A stretch of DNA of 64,000 nucleotides. Source: Toxoplasma gondii ME49 (lineage: Eukaryota > Apicomplexa > Conoidasida > Eucoccidiorida > Sarcocystidae). The translations under genes and the position numbers were made by a program. The stretch is from positions 1,614,661 through 1,678,660 of the forward strand of contig NC_031471.1 of the NCBI RefSeq assembly GCF_000006565.2. Direction: 5' to 3'. The notes under the pieces were generated by a model, which worked only from the letters and a program-made list of their open reading frames with translations, did no database searches and was not told the DNA's origin. This document shows, piece after piece, positions 1-11,890 of the stretch. Within the stretch, counting starts at the first letter, position 1; each line of letters starts with the position of its first letter.

Positions 1-3000
1 AGAATGTCCTTTGGCTGTTGCAAGCCTCAACTCGACGCAGGAAGGTGCTCGGTTTTCTGTGTCTCGAATCTCTGCAAGAACATGTTTCCTACGCCTCGTC
101 CTTTCCCTGGACGCCTCAGCGCAGGGATACTTCCCGTTCGACTCACCGATAGTTTTGAAAGTATTGCCTGGCTAGGGGCGACGGAAAGTAGCTCTGTTCC
201 AACAGAACATCGCCGAGTTCGTGCAGAATGGCCTACAAAAAGGAAACGGAAATCGCGACACGGTGCCTCCTGACTGAGCCTCCAGTTGTGCGAGAAATAC
301 GAGATACACATCATGGACTTCTGTATGCGTTCTGTCAGCACAGTACTGGGGATACTGAATGGACTTCCAGTTCCTTTGATATGCCGTGATGTTCTTCATA
401 TTTCGCTGTGCCCTAACACCCCAGGGGAGTGGTTACAACGGTCACAAAAAGTAGTGATTAAACCACGAGAAAAAACAAGTGAACCTCAAAAGCAAGTTGA
501 CCGGCGAGTCCCGTGGCGAGCCCATAAACGTTCTGCAGGCTTCACCTTCCCTGGTTGCTGGAGCGGAGAGAAGCCGGCAAGTGCCTGAGGCGCATGCACG
601 CGCTCGTCGACGCTCACCCAGCCACTGTCTGAGTCCCTCGACTGAGGCGTACATACAGACAAAGTCTGTGTAGAAGATCTACAAAAGTGTACGTGATGCA
701 TGCGTATAAATACACACAAGCCGGCCTATACATCCACATGTGGAGTGATGTGATTGTGCGTAGGCGGAGACACCTGTTCCGAATCCGATACTTTGCAAAG
801 ATATTCAGATGTGCATTTCCATCTACACACAAGATATATTCTTCGATGTACGTCAGGCAGGTTTTCAGACAGACGAAGACAAGAGCGCAGCGCAGCGTGG
901 AACTGCTTTCTGCTCTCTAGCGACCGTGAGATACAAAGGCCTGTAACTCATGTTACCTGGCCGAAATTGCAGTTCGTGAGAACGGTGCATTCATCGAGAA
1001 GCTGCTCCCAGACGTCCGGCGGCATAGCCCGACTTCCACTTGCAGGCGACGAAGTCCCTTCATCTGAGGTAGTTAGAGAAGAAAGTCCAATTCCGATCGA
1101 CGAAACATACGCATAAATGACCATATCTACAGACGTAAACATATCCACATGTACGTATATATATATATATATGTATATATGTATATATGTATATATATGT
1201 ATATCAATTGACAGCCCATGTGAGCACCTATAGATGTGGGCGCATATCCTCATGGCTGCATGCGCATATCTATGTCGTCAATGCTCTTTGAGTGCCACGA
1301 ACAGAGCTGGTTCTAGCATTCCCTTTGATCGACTGTCGAAAGCAAGTGGACAGCCAGCCGGATCCAAAGTCTGAACGTGAGGAAGCTCACTCGTTACTGC
1401 TGTGTTTGTCTCAAGGAAGTTCATCGGTTTTGCTATTTTAGTCCGACGATTCTCGGATCATGTTGCCGCGAAGTTCCCGACTGAGCATCCCTTTGTGTGA
1501 ACGCCGACGCTATGCAGCCAGGACAGACGCCGAGAAAGAAGCTCTACTGCGACCCTCAGAGCCCAGCATACCCCACAAGGACGCGACCAAGCGGAGGAGA
1601 CAAGACACGGTGCCTCTGCGGCGGAGACTGTGTGCCAAGGCGAACGGGGACAGGAAGCGTTTTCAGAGTTCTACGGCGACGCATTTCGCCGTTCTCTCCT
1701 CTCGTACCTGCGGCCGCGGCAGTGACTGTCTTCATCGTCCGCAGAAGCGCATCGATGAGAGAGCGTTCGTTTTCCGCGAGTGCCGCTCTCCACACCGTCG
1801 GAAGGAACAGTCGCCAGACAGCGCTGGTGGTCGCCTCAATCAACGCACAAGCCTTCGCGACGTAGACCTTTCCCTCCTGCGCACAACGTCGAGTATTCGA
1901 AGAAGTGAGAAGAAGACGCGAGTCGATCGGGGGAAAAAGGTGCAAGAGAGAGAGGCAAAAAAACGCTGGAACGCCGAGTGGACATGCCGAGCTTGCTTTG
2001 CGCGCAGGAGTGGCATGCGCATGAATACGGCTCTTCACACACGCATTTCACGAACGTTTCACTGCTGTACAGATACATACGCCTGCCTCTGTAGATCTAT
2101 AAAAATCCGCGGAAACATATGCATGATATGCATGTGACCACATCTAGGTTGATTCGCATGCAGCCACATTTATACATATACATATAAATATATATATATA
2201 TGTATATATATATATGTATATATATATATATGTATATTATGTGTGTATATCAAGGTGACAACCCAAGAGACATCTGCACATGACCGTAGACAAAGCGGCA
2301 CACATATCTACATGTAGACGTAAGTCGCCATACGTTTAAAGGCCGCTGGCTTTTGTACGCTCCGTCGGGCGCACTCGCCTACGGCCAGAAGAAAACGATG
2401 CGCATCCGGGTGTAGGTGTATCTCAGGTTTCTCATATATCGTGTTTCAAGACTGCGCTGCTTTACCGGTCTTTCTGCGAGGAGGTTCAAGAGACTACGAG
2501 CAGCTTGTCTGTCCGGAGCTTCCACATGTTCGACGAAACCAGCATTCGCCATCATTTGTAGCGCTGCACTTGCGCGGGCGAGAGGCTTGGAGGAACCGAT
2601 GCCGACCACAGACAACTGCATGCAAGACGGAGAAGAGGCAGAAAAGTGATCCGTGCCACCGTACGGAGAGTCATCACGTCTGAGAGACAGAAGTCTTTAC
2701 ACGTTGTTGCTGCGGAGGTTGGTCTACGAGTTGGACTCCGGGATTAGATTTCAAGGTCTGCTGTGTTGACTGCATCCAAGTTCTCTTGTGTCATTCAGAG
2801 TATCTCGATGTCTATTCCCACCACGCCTAAACTCTGGTACCGTACGCCTCAGAGAGAGAGACACTGAAGCAGCAGTCGACACAGCGAAGAGCGGAAGGCA
2901 GCGAGGCAGAATAGGGGAAGACAAAACGAGCGTGAGGCATCTCAGACAGATACAGATGACGGAGGTGAGATCAATACGTCTTTGTGTTCTGTCTATACTT

Positions 3001-6000
3001 CGAGCGGAAACGCACACTGAGAAGAGCCACAAGACAAAAAGGCAGCAAACGAAAGACTCTCCCCCCGACAGATGGACGCTACCCGTCACCAAAAAATGGG
3101 TCTCCGTTGTTTTTTTCTTCGATTGGCGATTTCTTCGATTCGTGTTTGCCTGGACTGTTTGCCCCCAAGCTCTGCCTTCGTCGCAGACTTACCGTCCGAC
3201 TCCGACCATCGCGGCCAACCCAGCGCCACTCCAGGTTGCACCGGTAACCTTCCGCAGAGACCGCGATCGCCTCCGTGGGCTGCAGAGAGAGAGAGAAAAA
3301 AACGCGGCATGCCTTCAAACGGCGGGCCATGGCCTGAGAGTCAATTCTTGGTTCTGTTTCCCCGCATGCAGCCAAGACCGGAACGAACTCTTCCCAACAC
3401 GCAACATGATGCAAGGAGTGCATGCAAACTACACTTCGCAAACGACCACACCGCTAGACCAGGTCGGTGTCGGAGGCCCAGCTGCAGAGAAAAAAACGGC
3501 ACCTGGCAGGAAGCTCAGGGGCACAAAGGCCGCTGTGTACGTTTATCCCTCACAGAAGACGCGCAGAGTCCGAGCCAGATCAACGAAGCTGCGAGGCGAA
3601 GAAAACCGCGTGATGTGTACAGGGTGAGGTGAATCACGAACGGCACCCAGAGAGGACGAACAGGCTAACGCGAGCGGGGCAGACAGAAAAGGGAAGCCAA
3701 TCCATGCATTTCCGTGTATGGCACAACCAGAAAGAAACCTAAGCACGGCATGTATCTCCATTTTCGTCTTGGATACACAAGGTCACAGACATCGAGATGG
3801 CGACAAGGCACTCAAACGAAAAGGCATCAGGCCTCTACAACACCCTACTTTAATCTGGTTTCTGGTTGTTAAATTGTGATGTTGTTGGTTGATTTCTCCG
3901 GCATCTTGCTTGGACAGATGAGCGCCAGGGTAGGCGCCCTTGCCGCGAGCTTCAGCTGCCTGTTGCTGGCGAGCTTGCGTAACTTGTCGATTGATATTTT
4001 CTCTCTCCTCCGTCTGACAGTCTTTGTACTGAGAAGTGCAGCAGGCGAGGACAAAAGGTGAGGCAGAAAAGTCTGAAGCGACGGGAGGGGGAGGGACGAC
4101 GACGACGACACAACGACGAGACGTAGAGACGCCAATGGAGCACCAAGAGAAGGCGAGGGACAGCGAAGGCAAGGAAGCAGAAAGCGTCAGAAATCGATTG
4201 AGCACCTCCGAGAAAAATAGAAGCAAACTACCGCTCTCCTTCGCGGTCTTTGGAGCCTCTTCATTCACATACAGATCTTGAAAACCGTAGAATTTGCATG
4301 TTCAATTCACACTTCGACTCCCCCGTGAAAGCGAAGAGCTGGATTCACCCTTTTCGACTTTGTTTTCATTGAGCATCGTGCCTCTCAGCCCACTCACAGA
4401 GGTGACTCGTCTCTCGCATTTTCGTGAACTGCCCTCACGGCTTCTGAGTTCTTTTCCATGGCAAGACGGCCTAGTCCAGTCTCTCTCCCCCCAAGAAAAT
4501 GGCGAAGCTCACGCATGCACTCCAATCCAGGAAACGAACGCGTTCACGAAAACTTTGATGTTCCACCGACGCCAAACGCGCTGTCTGCGTCTGATCATCG
4601 CCACATGTGCGCATCTCTGTAGGTCCTTCGTTGTTTTTTTCTCGTTCTGTTCTTTTTTCAAGGGGCTGCGGTCCCCGTCTGCATGCGCTCTTACCTTCAA
4701 CACTTTGAGGTACATGTCCTGCATCGCGGCAATCTCTGCCTCGCAGGCGCTGTTGCCTCGCCCTGTCGACTCAATTCTCACTTCTTCGCCGCCAGACATA
4801 AAGGTCCACATAAATCGATGTTCTGCGAGAGACGCACACCAGTCACAAGACGCTCGTGCATTGCATGCACACAGAGCTCACAGCACCTTCATTCCTTTGT
4901 TATATATGCAGCGGCCCAGTGTGTACGTCCGTCTCCTGTAGATGTGTGTTTCTGTACCGGCGACGCCACCGGCATTCACTTTGTTTAGATGGATGTCACA
5001 TCCCGTTTATTGGTCGCCATCCTCATGCAACTCAGAACAGCGTGTGTCTCTACACCTATACATATATATATATATATATATATATATGCCTTCATATGCA
5101 TGTGAATATCCCCAGCTGTTCTTGTTACCGACGGCGGCTGTGTCGGCCTCTAGAACCGTCACTCGACTCAAACGCGAATACCAACAAAGGCAAAACACAC
5201 ACACGAGAAATACATCTATATGTATATACATATATATATAATATATAATATATATATAATATAATATATATATATAATATATAATATATATAATATATAA
5301 TATATATATATATATGGGGGAGAAACGAATGGCAAAGGAAGCTGAAACGCTTGTGCCCGCATGAGGAGACACAACGACGCACAGCCGCAGGTCTCACATG
5401 AACGGGACAGCAGGCGGTGAAGCGGCCAACACCGACAAGGAGTTGCACTGGCGGGAGTCACAGAATGCACCGCTCGTTCGTCTTTTGCTACAGAGAGCTG
5501 CCTGCGCTACCTACCGCTGCCAGTCGGAAACGACGCTTGTTTGCCGTGGATCTTGCCTCTCAGCGACGAAAAAAGGCACCTCGTGACTTGCTCGTACTCC
5601 TGCAACGACGGAACACACACAACATCACCTTCGCTAGACTGATGCATGCATACACGGATGCACAGTCACACACATGCAGGAGCGGACCTGCACATCAAGA
5701 CATGTATACATGCTGACAGAGCGGCATACCGGTGGACCTATCTGCAACTCAGTCATCTGTACGTCTCACAGACAGATAGGCTGATACGCAGATAGAAACG
5801 TAGACAGATAGATAGAGAGACGCACATGTGTAGGCAGACAGAGAGATAGCGAGGGACCCAAAACTGGGTAGATAGGCATTTATATATATAAATATATATA
5901 TATTGGCGGAACTAGGAACTGATAGGCAGAAACAGATCGACAGAGGGACGCTTCGCAACGGAATCGGTGTACATGGAATGGTCTCGTTATCCTTCGATTG

Positions 6001-7512
6001 CGTCTCGTACATGGAGAGTGACAGGTCCGAGTTGGGAGAGGAGCGTCTTGACTGCATCTTTCTTTGCATCTTTCTTCGACCTGCCAACACCCTCTGTCTG
6101 AATTTTCCGCTTCCCCGAGATCGTCCAAGAAAGCGTCGCTTTGAAGAACTGATTTTGACTCGGCTCTTTGCCTCGGCGTGAATTCGCTGGCGGCGAAGAC
6201 GCATGCGCGGCAGACGCGCCGCGGGAGCAGTCCTCATGGACGACAGGCCGAAGCACCTGGAGAGAATGGACCCAGACAAACCATTATCAAAAGTATTTCA
6301 GAGGGTCCGTCGATCTACCAGACCGCACACGACACACAGAGGCCTCTTTCAATCCTCGGCATGCATCGGGAAGCAGTTCCCCTGTTCTTTGCATGGCAAC
6401 GAGCCGCCCTTCCACCTCTTTTTTTCTTTCCCTTTCTCCTTTCTTCCTAGTTGACCCAATCTTCTCTCCTTCGTCCTTTCCAGCCATCTCTCTTGATCTT
6501 CTCCGTCGCTCTCTTGTCCATCTTCGTGTTCGTCTCCTGTGCGCTCTCTTGATCTCCTCCTCGTTCCCCCTGCTCTCTTTCTCGTTCCTCTTACTGCCTG
6601 TCGGATGCCGTAGAAATGCAGAATGTTTTCGTCGTCGACTATGTGTTTGTTGAACTGCGGATGTCCCATTCCGCCGAACAGTTTCTCGAGAGAAACGGAC
6701 TCCTCGGCCGCCGGGGAAGGCGAGGCCGCGGGCGGCGAGGCGCAGAGCGGAGACGAGGCCGCTGGGTGTGGGGTGGCCGCCTGGGCGCGAGGCAGCGACG
6801 GAGTCCCCGCGGAGTGCGTCAGCTGCTGGCTGGCCTGCGGGGAAGCCGACGCGGCAGGTCCATTACGCAGAGACGCGAACGCGGCCGTGCCTTCTTTCAA
6901 GAAGCCTTGGGAGCCGCGGCGTCCAGCGCCGAAATTTCGGCCTCTCCGCGCAGACGCCGGGGCTCTCTGCGCGTCGGCAGAGGCCAAGGCAGCAGAGCGA
7001 GGCTCCCGCGAGCCACCGCCGTCGAGGGATCCTCCATGCGCAAATCCGCGGCCGCTCATGTTGCCTCGGAAGAGCTCCGAAGGAGCAGCGCCGAGGAGAC
7101 GAGAGCAGAGGCGCTTCCCAACACTGAGAGGAGACGCGAGAAATCCAGGACCTGACAGCCAACGCCCGGCGGAGAGAGGCGAGTGAGGGAGTCGACGGCT
7201 TTGGGAGGCGCAAGAGGCAGCGGACGAGAGAGCGAACAACGAGGCCGGACGCGCAAGGTCTGGAGAAGAGAGGTTGAGGACCGACCGCAGAGAGAGAGGA
7301 AGTCTGAGTGGCTTGACACGAGCATCAAAAGAAGACGCGCGAAGCTTCGCGTTCCGATACAGAACAGATACGAAGCGTGGACGCTGTGAAGCTGATGCGC
7401 TGCGCTGGATTGCTCCTCTACGCAAGGGAGCGGCCACAAAGAAGGAAGAGGACGCAGAGGAAGGTGAAGACAGAGGAAGCTGAACAGCCAGGCAATTCGT
7501 AGGCGGAGACAT
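1..7512 (-). CDS. Multi-dsRBM protein, probably mitochondrial (3' end off window)
   Basis: I reconstruct twelve exons: 6595-7512, 6011-6256, 5515-5558, 5129-5166, 4695-4822, 3849-4028, 3193-3279, 2466-2615, 1708-1876, 957-1063, 147-232 and 1-71 (open at the edge). All junctions are GT-AG and keep phase, giving at least 741 residues. The start is the first ATG of the open frame. The first ~90 residues are rich in Arg/Ser/Ala/Leu with almost no acidic residues, as in a mitochondrial presequence. Three double-stranded RNA-binding motifs are visible. The first spans residues ~297-381, with the helix-2 signature GVGRSKKDAKKDAVKTLL. The second spans ~404-458, with GRGNSACEAEIAAMQDMYL. The third spans ~519-575 and is split by an intron (YRCNLEWRWVGRDG, then GIGSSKPLARASAALQMM). 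After them comes an unrecognised helical region (residues ~600-718). No helicase or nuclease motif is seen before the edge. dsRBMs bind structured RNA; a role in mitochondrial RNA or the mitoribosome is inference. The exon 1-71 is the least certain. Confidence 0.62.
1153..1206. repeat. (TA)n microsatellite in intron
   Basis: This is an alternating TA/TG dinucleotide tract inside the intron between the 1708-1876 and 957-1063 exons of the dsRBM gene. Confidence 0.9.
2173..2248. repeat. (TA)n microsatellite in intron
   Basis: This long TA/TG alternating tract lies in the intron between the 2466-2615 and 1708-1876 exons of the dsRBM gene. It resembles the tract at 1153. Confidence 0.9.
5057..5088. 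repeat. (TA)n microsatellite in intron
   Basis: This is a near-perfect TA repeat in the intron between exons 5129-5166 and 4695-4822 of the dsRBM gene. Confidence 0.9.
5216..5315. repeat. TA/TAA-rich microsatellite in intron
   Basis: About 100 bases consist of interleaved TA and TAA units. They lie in the intron between exons 5515-5558 and 5129-5166 of the dsRBM gene. Confidence 0.9.
5755..5904. repeat. GATA-type and TA simple repeats in intron
   Basis: Imperfect GATA/CAGA units (5755-5850) are followed by a short TA run (5880-5904). Both lie in the intron between exons 6011-6256 and 5515-5558 of the dsRBM gene. Confidence 0.75.
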
Positions 7513-10500
7513 TGGCGGTGCGGAGAGACGTGAAGAGAACTGAGGACGGCTGGATCGCGCAGATGGTTGCCTACAGACACAAAGGCACGCGGCAGCCCCG
7601 AAGGTGACAGAGAACCGGCAGAGAGGACGACGAGAACGAGGGAGCGAACAACGGCGATGAGATCCGCGAAGGACGCCACAGACGAACGGAGAGCTGAACG
7701 CGGACAAGCAACCGCGGCTTTAACATGTGTGCCAAGGCCGCTACAGCAAGCAGAATAGAGAGCGGGGGAAATGGGTCTTAGTGAGGTGGTGACTCCATTG
7801 AAGGAACTGAAAAAAACGCGCAGGCGGGACTCTGGCGACACTCGAAGCAAAAGCCGCAACAAAAGAGACCCCAGCAAAATGACGAAAGCCGAGACAGACG
7901 ACGACAACGCCAGGGATGCTGAAGCACGAGAGTCACGTTAGTTCGGAATTACGAGGAAGCGTATACACAGAAGGGTGATGAAGACCCAGAGGCGAGCTGG
8001 AGGGATGTGAAGCGTCCGGCCGGCACTGGAGAGAGACAGGAAGGAAAGCGAGAGAACACAAGTCTACCGGACAGAAGTTGCGAGAAAAGAGATGGGCAAA
8101 GGAGAGGCAAAGAACATGACCGAATCCGGCTAGTCCCGTTCACTGGGAGGCAAAGCTCGAGGGAGGACTGCGAAGCCAGAAGCGCACACACGATGCCACA
8201 CTGAGGAGGCGAAGAAACGAAAGCGGAAAAAGCGAATGGATAAACGATACGGGAGGCTAGAGAAACGCGAGAGGGTCTCGCAGATGAGGGAACCCTGGAG
8301 GCAGCTAGTACGAAATTGATTTCGCTCACGCCAGCAACGAGCAGAGGGGGAAAGCGTCCCGAAGGCGACACATTGACGACACCAGGGGACAAAGAGCTCA
8401 GGAAAAGCTGATCGAGGCAAAAAAGTAGACGGGAAGAAGCGATTTCCTCTGGAGGGTGACTTACACTTGAGAGGCTGGAGAGCATGAGAGGGCGTTGCGT
8501 TCTTTTCTCCTTTCAGCACACCTGCTTTCCCTCTCCGTCTCGCTGCGGGGTTTCCCTGCTACTTTCCTCGAATGCGGGCTATGGTGGTTTCTCTTCCGCC
8601 GCGCCTAAGTATGAAACAAAACACTGGGTGTCGAGACCGCGAGGAACTAAACGAATCCGCCGTTTTCTCTGCGAAGCCTCCACTTTTACATTCCCTTCAC
8701 TCCTTCGACTTTGCGCGGGTGCCCTCTAGGAGCTCCTGGGGGGGCCGCGACCTCCTTTTACCGGTCTGCATGCATGCGTTCGCGAAGAAAACAGAAACTG
8801 GGCGGGCGAAGAAAGCTAACGGAAAAGAGTGAGGGAAAAGCGGACATAGTTCGGACTTCTTCCACAACAATCTCTAGCGGGAGTCCGCTTCAAGAAGAGT
8901 CCGAGTAATGCGGAAAGATGAGGGTTCAACGGGACAGGCAAACCGGGAAGGGTGACAGACACGGATAAAGATTGGCACTTGTTCACTTTCTCTGGAATGC
9001 GGAAAGGTAAAGATATACAGGAAGTCCAAAACAAGATAGAGGAGAGGGAAGCGAAGGAGATGTACCAGGTCGGAGTGACCACGATGCTGAAGGTGAGGGG
9101 GTTGCGTCTTAGGGACAAAGACCAGACGACTGGCAGTGTTCAAAAACAGCAAATAGTCGCATCGACCTAGAGGCGAGACGGGCGAAACGTTCCAGCGCAA
9201 GGGGAAACAGAGGCCTGAGGAGGAGGCAAGAATGTCTGCAGAAGCCAGAGAACGAACGCGCGGTCGGATCCGTGGGTACGTTCTCTTCACACGTTCGGAA
9301 TTCGTAACTCACAGAGGAACCGGAACATACCAGTGTGTTGCTGTTGGCAAACGCTGTATAAAAGGCGAGTTCACAAGTAGCACACTCCTTAAAGAGTATG
9401 GGTGGAACGCAACGACAAAGAAGGAGAGCCCTGCAAAGAATGTGAAAGTGACAGTTTCGCCCCGCAGGTCGTTCTTCATTTGTTGCGCTGAAGATGGCAC
9501 CTGGGAAGTAGCTCCCCCTCATTTCCAATCGAGCTCATCCGAAAAACGAGGTTGTGGAGTCCGGGGCACGCGCCGTCTCGCCAGATTCACACATTTATCC
9601 AGTGACTAATGTCTGTGTGGTTAACTGGAAGCTCTCAAGACAGCTTTGGTCGTATATACACATTGATATCAACGGTGTATTTTTCAGGCATGTCTGTACA
9701 TGTCCAGATACAGGTTTAGCGGTTCATACATGAATGTAACACCTACGTCTCCATGATTCATCCGGCGAGAATAATACAGTGAATGCCATCAATGCTGCGT
9801 TGATACAGGGATTAGGGGGGACTATCCATTTGTTTTCCTTGCTGCATGGAAAAAGATATCAGTGATGACGTGTTGGCAGCTGCTGCCAGGCTCTCGTTGG
9901 ACCCAGACACTGTGGTGTTTGCGTTTCTCCTAGAAAGGGTACGCTCTTCACTTTTTCGAGAAAGAGGAAAGCATATGGTGATCTTATGGCCCCTATCGAA
10001 GCTCCACTGTTGCACAGATCACGGGCATGTCCATATGCATGCAGTTACACATCTACTTTCAGACAGGTATGTGGTCACGTTCATCTCGTGGCGGGTGGAA
10101 TGATCGTTTTCCTGTCCACCCCTTCTCTAAGGGATCGGGCTGCTCCTGTTGATCGACAGCCTTTGAGACTTTAGGAAGATGACAAATGCTCCACGCCAGA
10201 AGCCTAACGCGTAAGCACGAAGGACAGCCTAGTCATGAATGACAGCAGGAGTGCGCCATTTTCAGCAGTCCAATGGGGACGGGTGGTGTGCAGCAATCAT
10301 ACAGAACGTGGTTGTTTGTATTTCATAACTGGAGCCATACCCAGCATCCATATTTAAAAAGGCGGCACTGCAGTCAGGAGCCCGATTTCTTGGTGGTGCT
10401 TCCGTGACTATAGACTCCAGTGATGCTACAGGTTCAGAGCGAACCAGATCTGAGCAGAGGGAGTCTAAGAAAGGCTGATGTCGGCTCTCCCAACAACAAA

Positions 10501-11890
10501 GCTGGACTAAAACAGGCACACGCGTATTTATGGTCCCCTTTTATGTTTCAACCGTTGTTCCTTTTACTCTCCAGTTTCACTGTGTGAATGTGTGCACGTG
10601 CCTTAACGAAATCTGGGGAAACTCCATCTACGAACGGTACAGACGCGAACGGGGCGGCCCCGGGGTGTCCGTTCTTTAAGGCATACTCGATTCAGGCCTG
10701 AGACACACCGCCGTCACTGATGGGCTCTTTTCACCGAGCCGCCTGGATCTGATGCCCGACACGAAATCTGCAAGGACAACCTGGATGACAAGTGCGCTCT
10801 CTCTCTTAAATCCGGTAACACCTTTCCTGAAAAGAAAACCCGGCTGCCCATTCCACGCCTCGTCGTGAGTGAGACAGAGAATGGGCACAAACGGAAAAGA
10901 AAACCTTCCGCTAATCCGTTCGTTCGCTCTTCTGCCTCTGGAAAGAACCCCCCGGAAGCGAATCAGGTAAGACCATGCGCTGGCTCGACGCCATGGTGGC
11001 AAATTCTTCAACACGCAAATATTTCACAGGTGTGTTTTCTGGTTACGATAGACAAATTTTCAGCAGCGCTGTCTCCAACAAAGGGCCTTTGGAGACCAGG
11101 TGAAAATGCTCAGCAAGGCCGCCGCAACGACACAGGAGACACACATTCAGCAGAACTGCTACACCAGCACAGCAGTTGAACCTGCAGTAAAACTTGCGCG
11201 AACACAAATTCGCGTCTCTCCAGCTGCGCTTCTGGGAGACTAGCTTTCCGCTTTCTTGCTGACGCGAGTCTGCTGCACAGTCATTTCGTGAACAACCCGG
11301 CGACCACTTCAAAAACGCGGGGGGTGAGGTGGCAGGCGACACCAGGAACTACCTATGGTGAGCATACAAGCGAGAGAGAGTGGCGGCTGACTGGCGCGCG
11401 AGACAGCCAGTGGAAATTCGACAGGCATAGGTTGCATAGTGATTGCGGCTTTTATGGGGAAATTGCAAAGAAGTCGGAAAGAAGGGCAAGCAGGCAGCGA
11501 GAGAACTCGCGTCTTGCCTGTTTCACCAGAGGTGCGTTGCTCGTTCGCCTGGTCACCTATCAGCAGATTCGATTGCTGATCGCTATTCAGAGACCGTAGG
11601 TGGGACTGGAGGGTTCCTGGCAACGCTCCTGGCACGAATGGGGGCGCTGTGCAAACACAGACAGGACACCCACCCGGTTGCCACAACGGCTATCACACCT
11701 CCACTGTTTCCGGAACACTGATACGCACACAGTAGCACCTCTGCTGGCCCGAGTCAGAACATTTTTTCCCGACCTTTTCTTCTTGTTCCTCCGTCTCCGT
11801 CGTACCCAGGAAGTTTTCCCTGTCGGCGCCCTTTGTCTCGCTTAGAGCCTCGGTGCCGCTTACGACTGCCCCTTTTCTGAAGTCTCCATC
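7513..11890. other. Divergent spacer between dsRBM gene and PDI gene
   Basis: This 4.4 kb spacer separates two gene starts that point away from each other, so both promoters and 5' leaders should lie here. The left part (7.5-8.5 kb) is purine-rich on the plus strand and thus pyrimidine-rich in the dsRBM leader, as often seen in coccidian 5' leaders. No tRNA or strong conserved gene is visible. The only exon-like piece I trust somewhat is at 9846, listed separately. Confidence 0.6.
9846..9938 (+). CDS. Candidate first exon of a small unrecognised gene
   Basis: An ATG opens 31 codons of good coding character (it includes DVLAAAARLSLDPDTVVFAF), ending at a GTACGC splice donor in phase 0. A phase-compatible segment (about 10017-10064) follows an acceptor-like CAG and ends at a GTATGT donor. 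I could not complete a convincing gene from there. It may be a short unannotated gene, an upstream exon or chance. No domain is recognised. Confidence 0.25.

Noticed and set aside
1460..2137. Long plus-strand open frame (225 codons) opposite the dsRBM gene
   Set aside because: It lies antisense to a phased minus-strand exon (1708-1876) and has no domain, biased Arg/Ser content and no splice partners. It is most likely a shadow.
1100..5320. TA-rich tracts as possible hairpin terminators or origins
   Set aside because: All lie inside introns of one gene and have simple-repeat structure; nothing indicates a functional site.
6616..7155. Plus-strand frames rich in Arg/Gly/Ala
   Set aside because: They are the reverse complement of the GC-rich first exon of the dsRBM gene; the composition explains the absence of stops.
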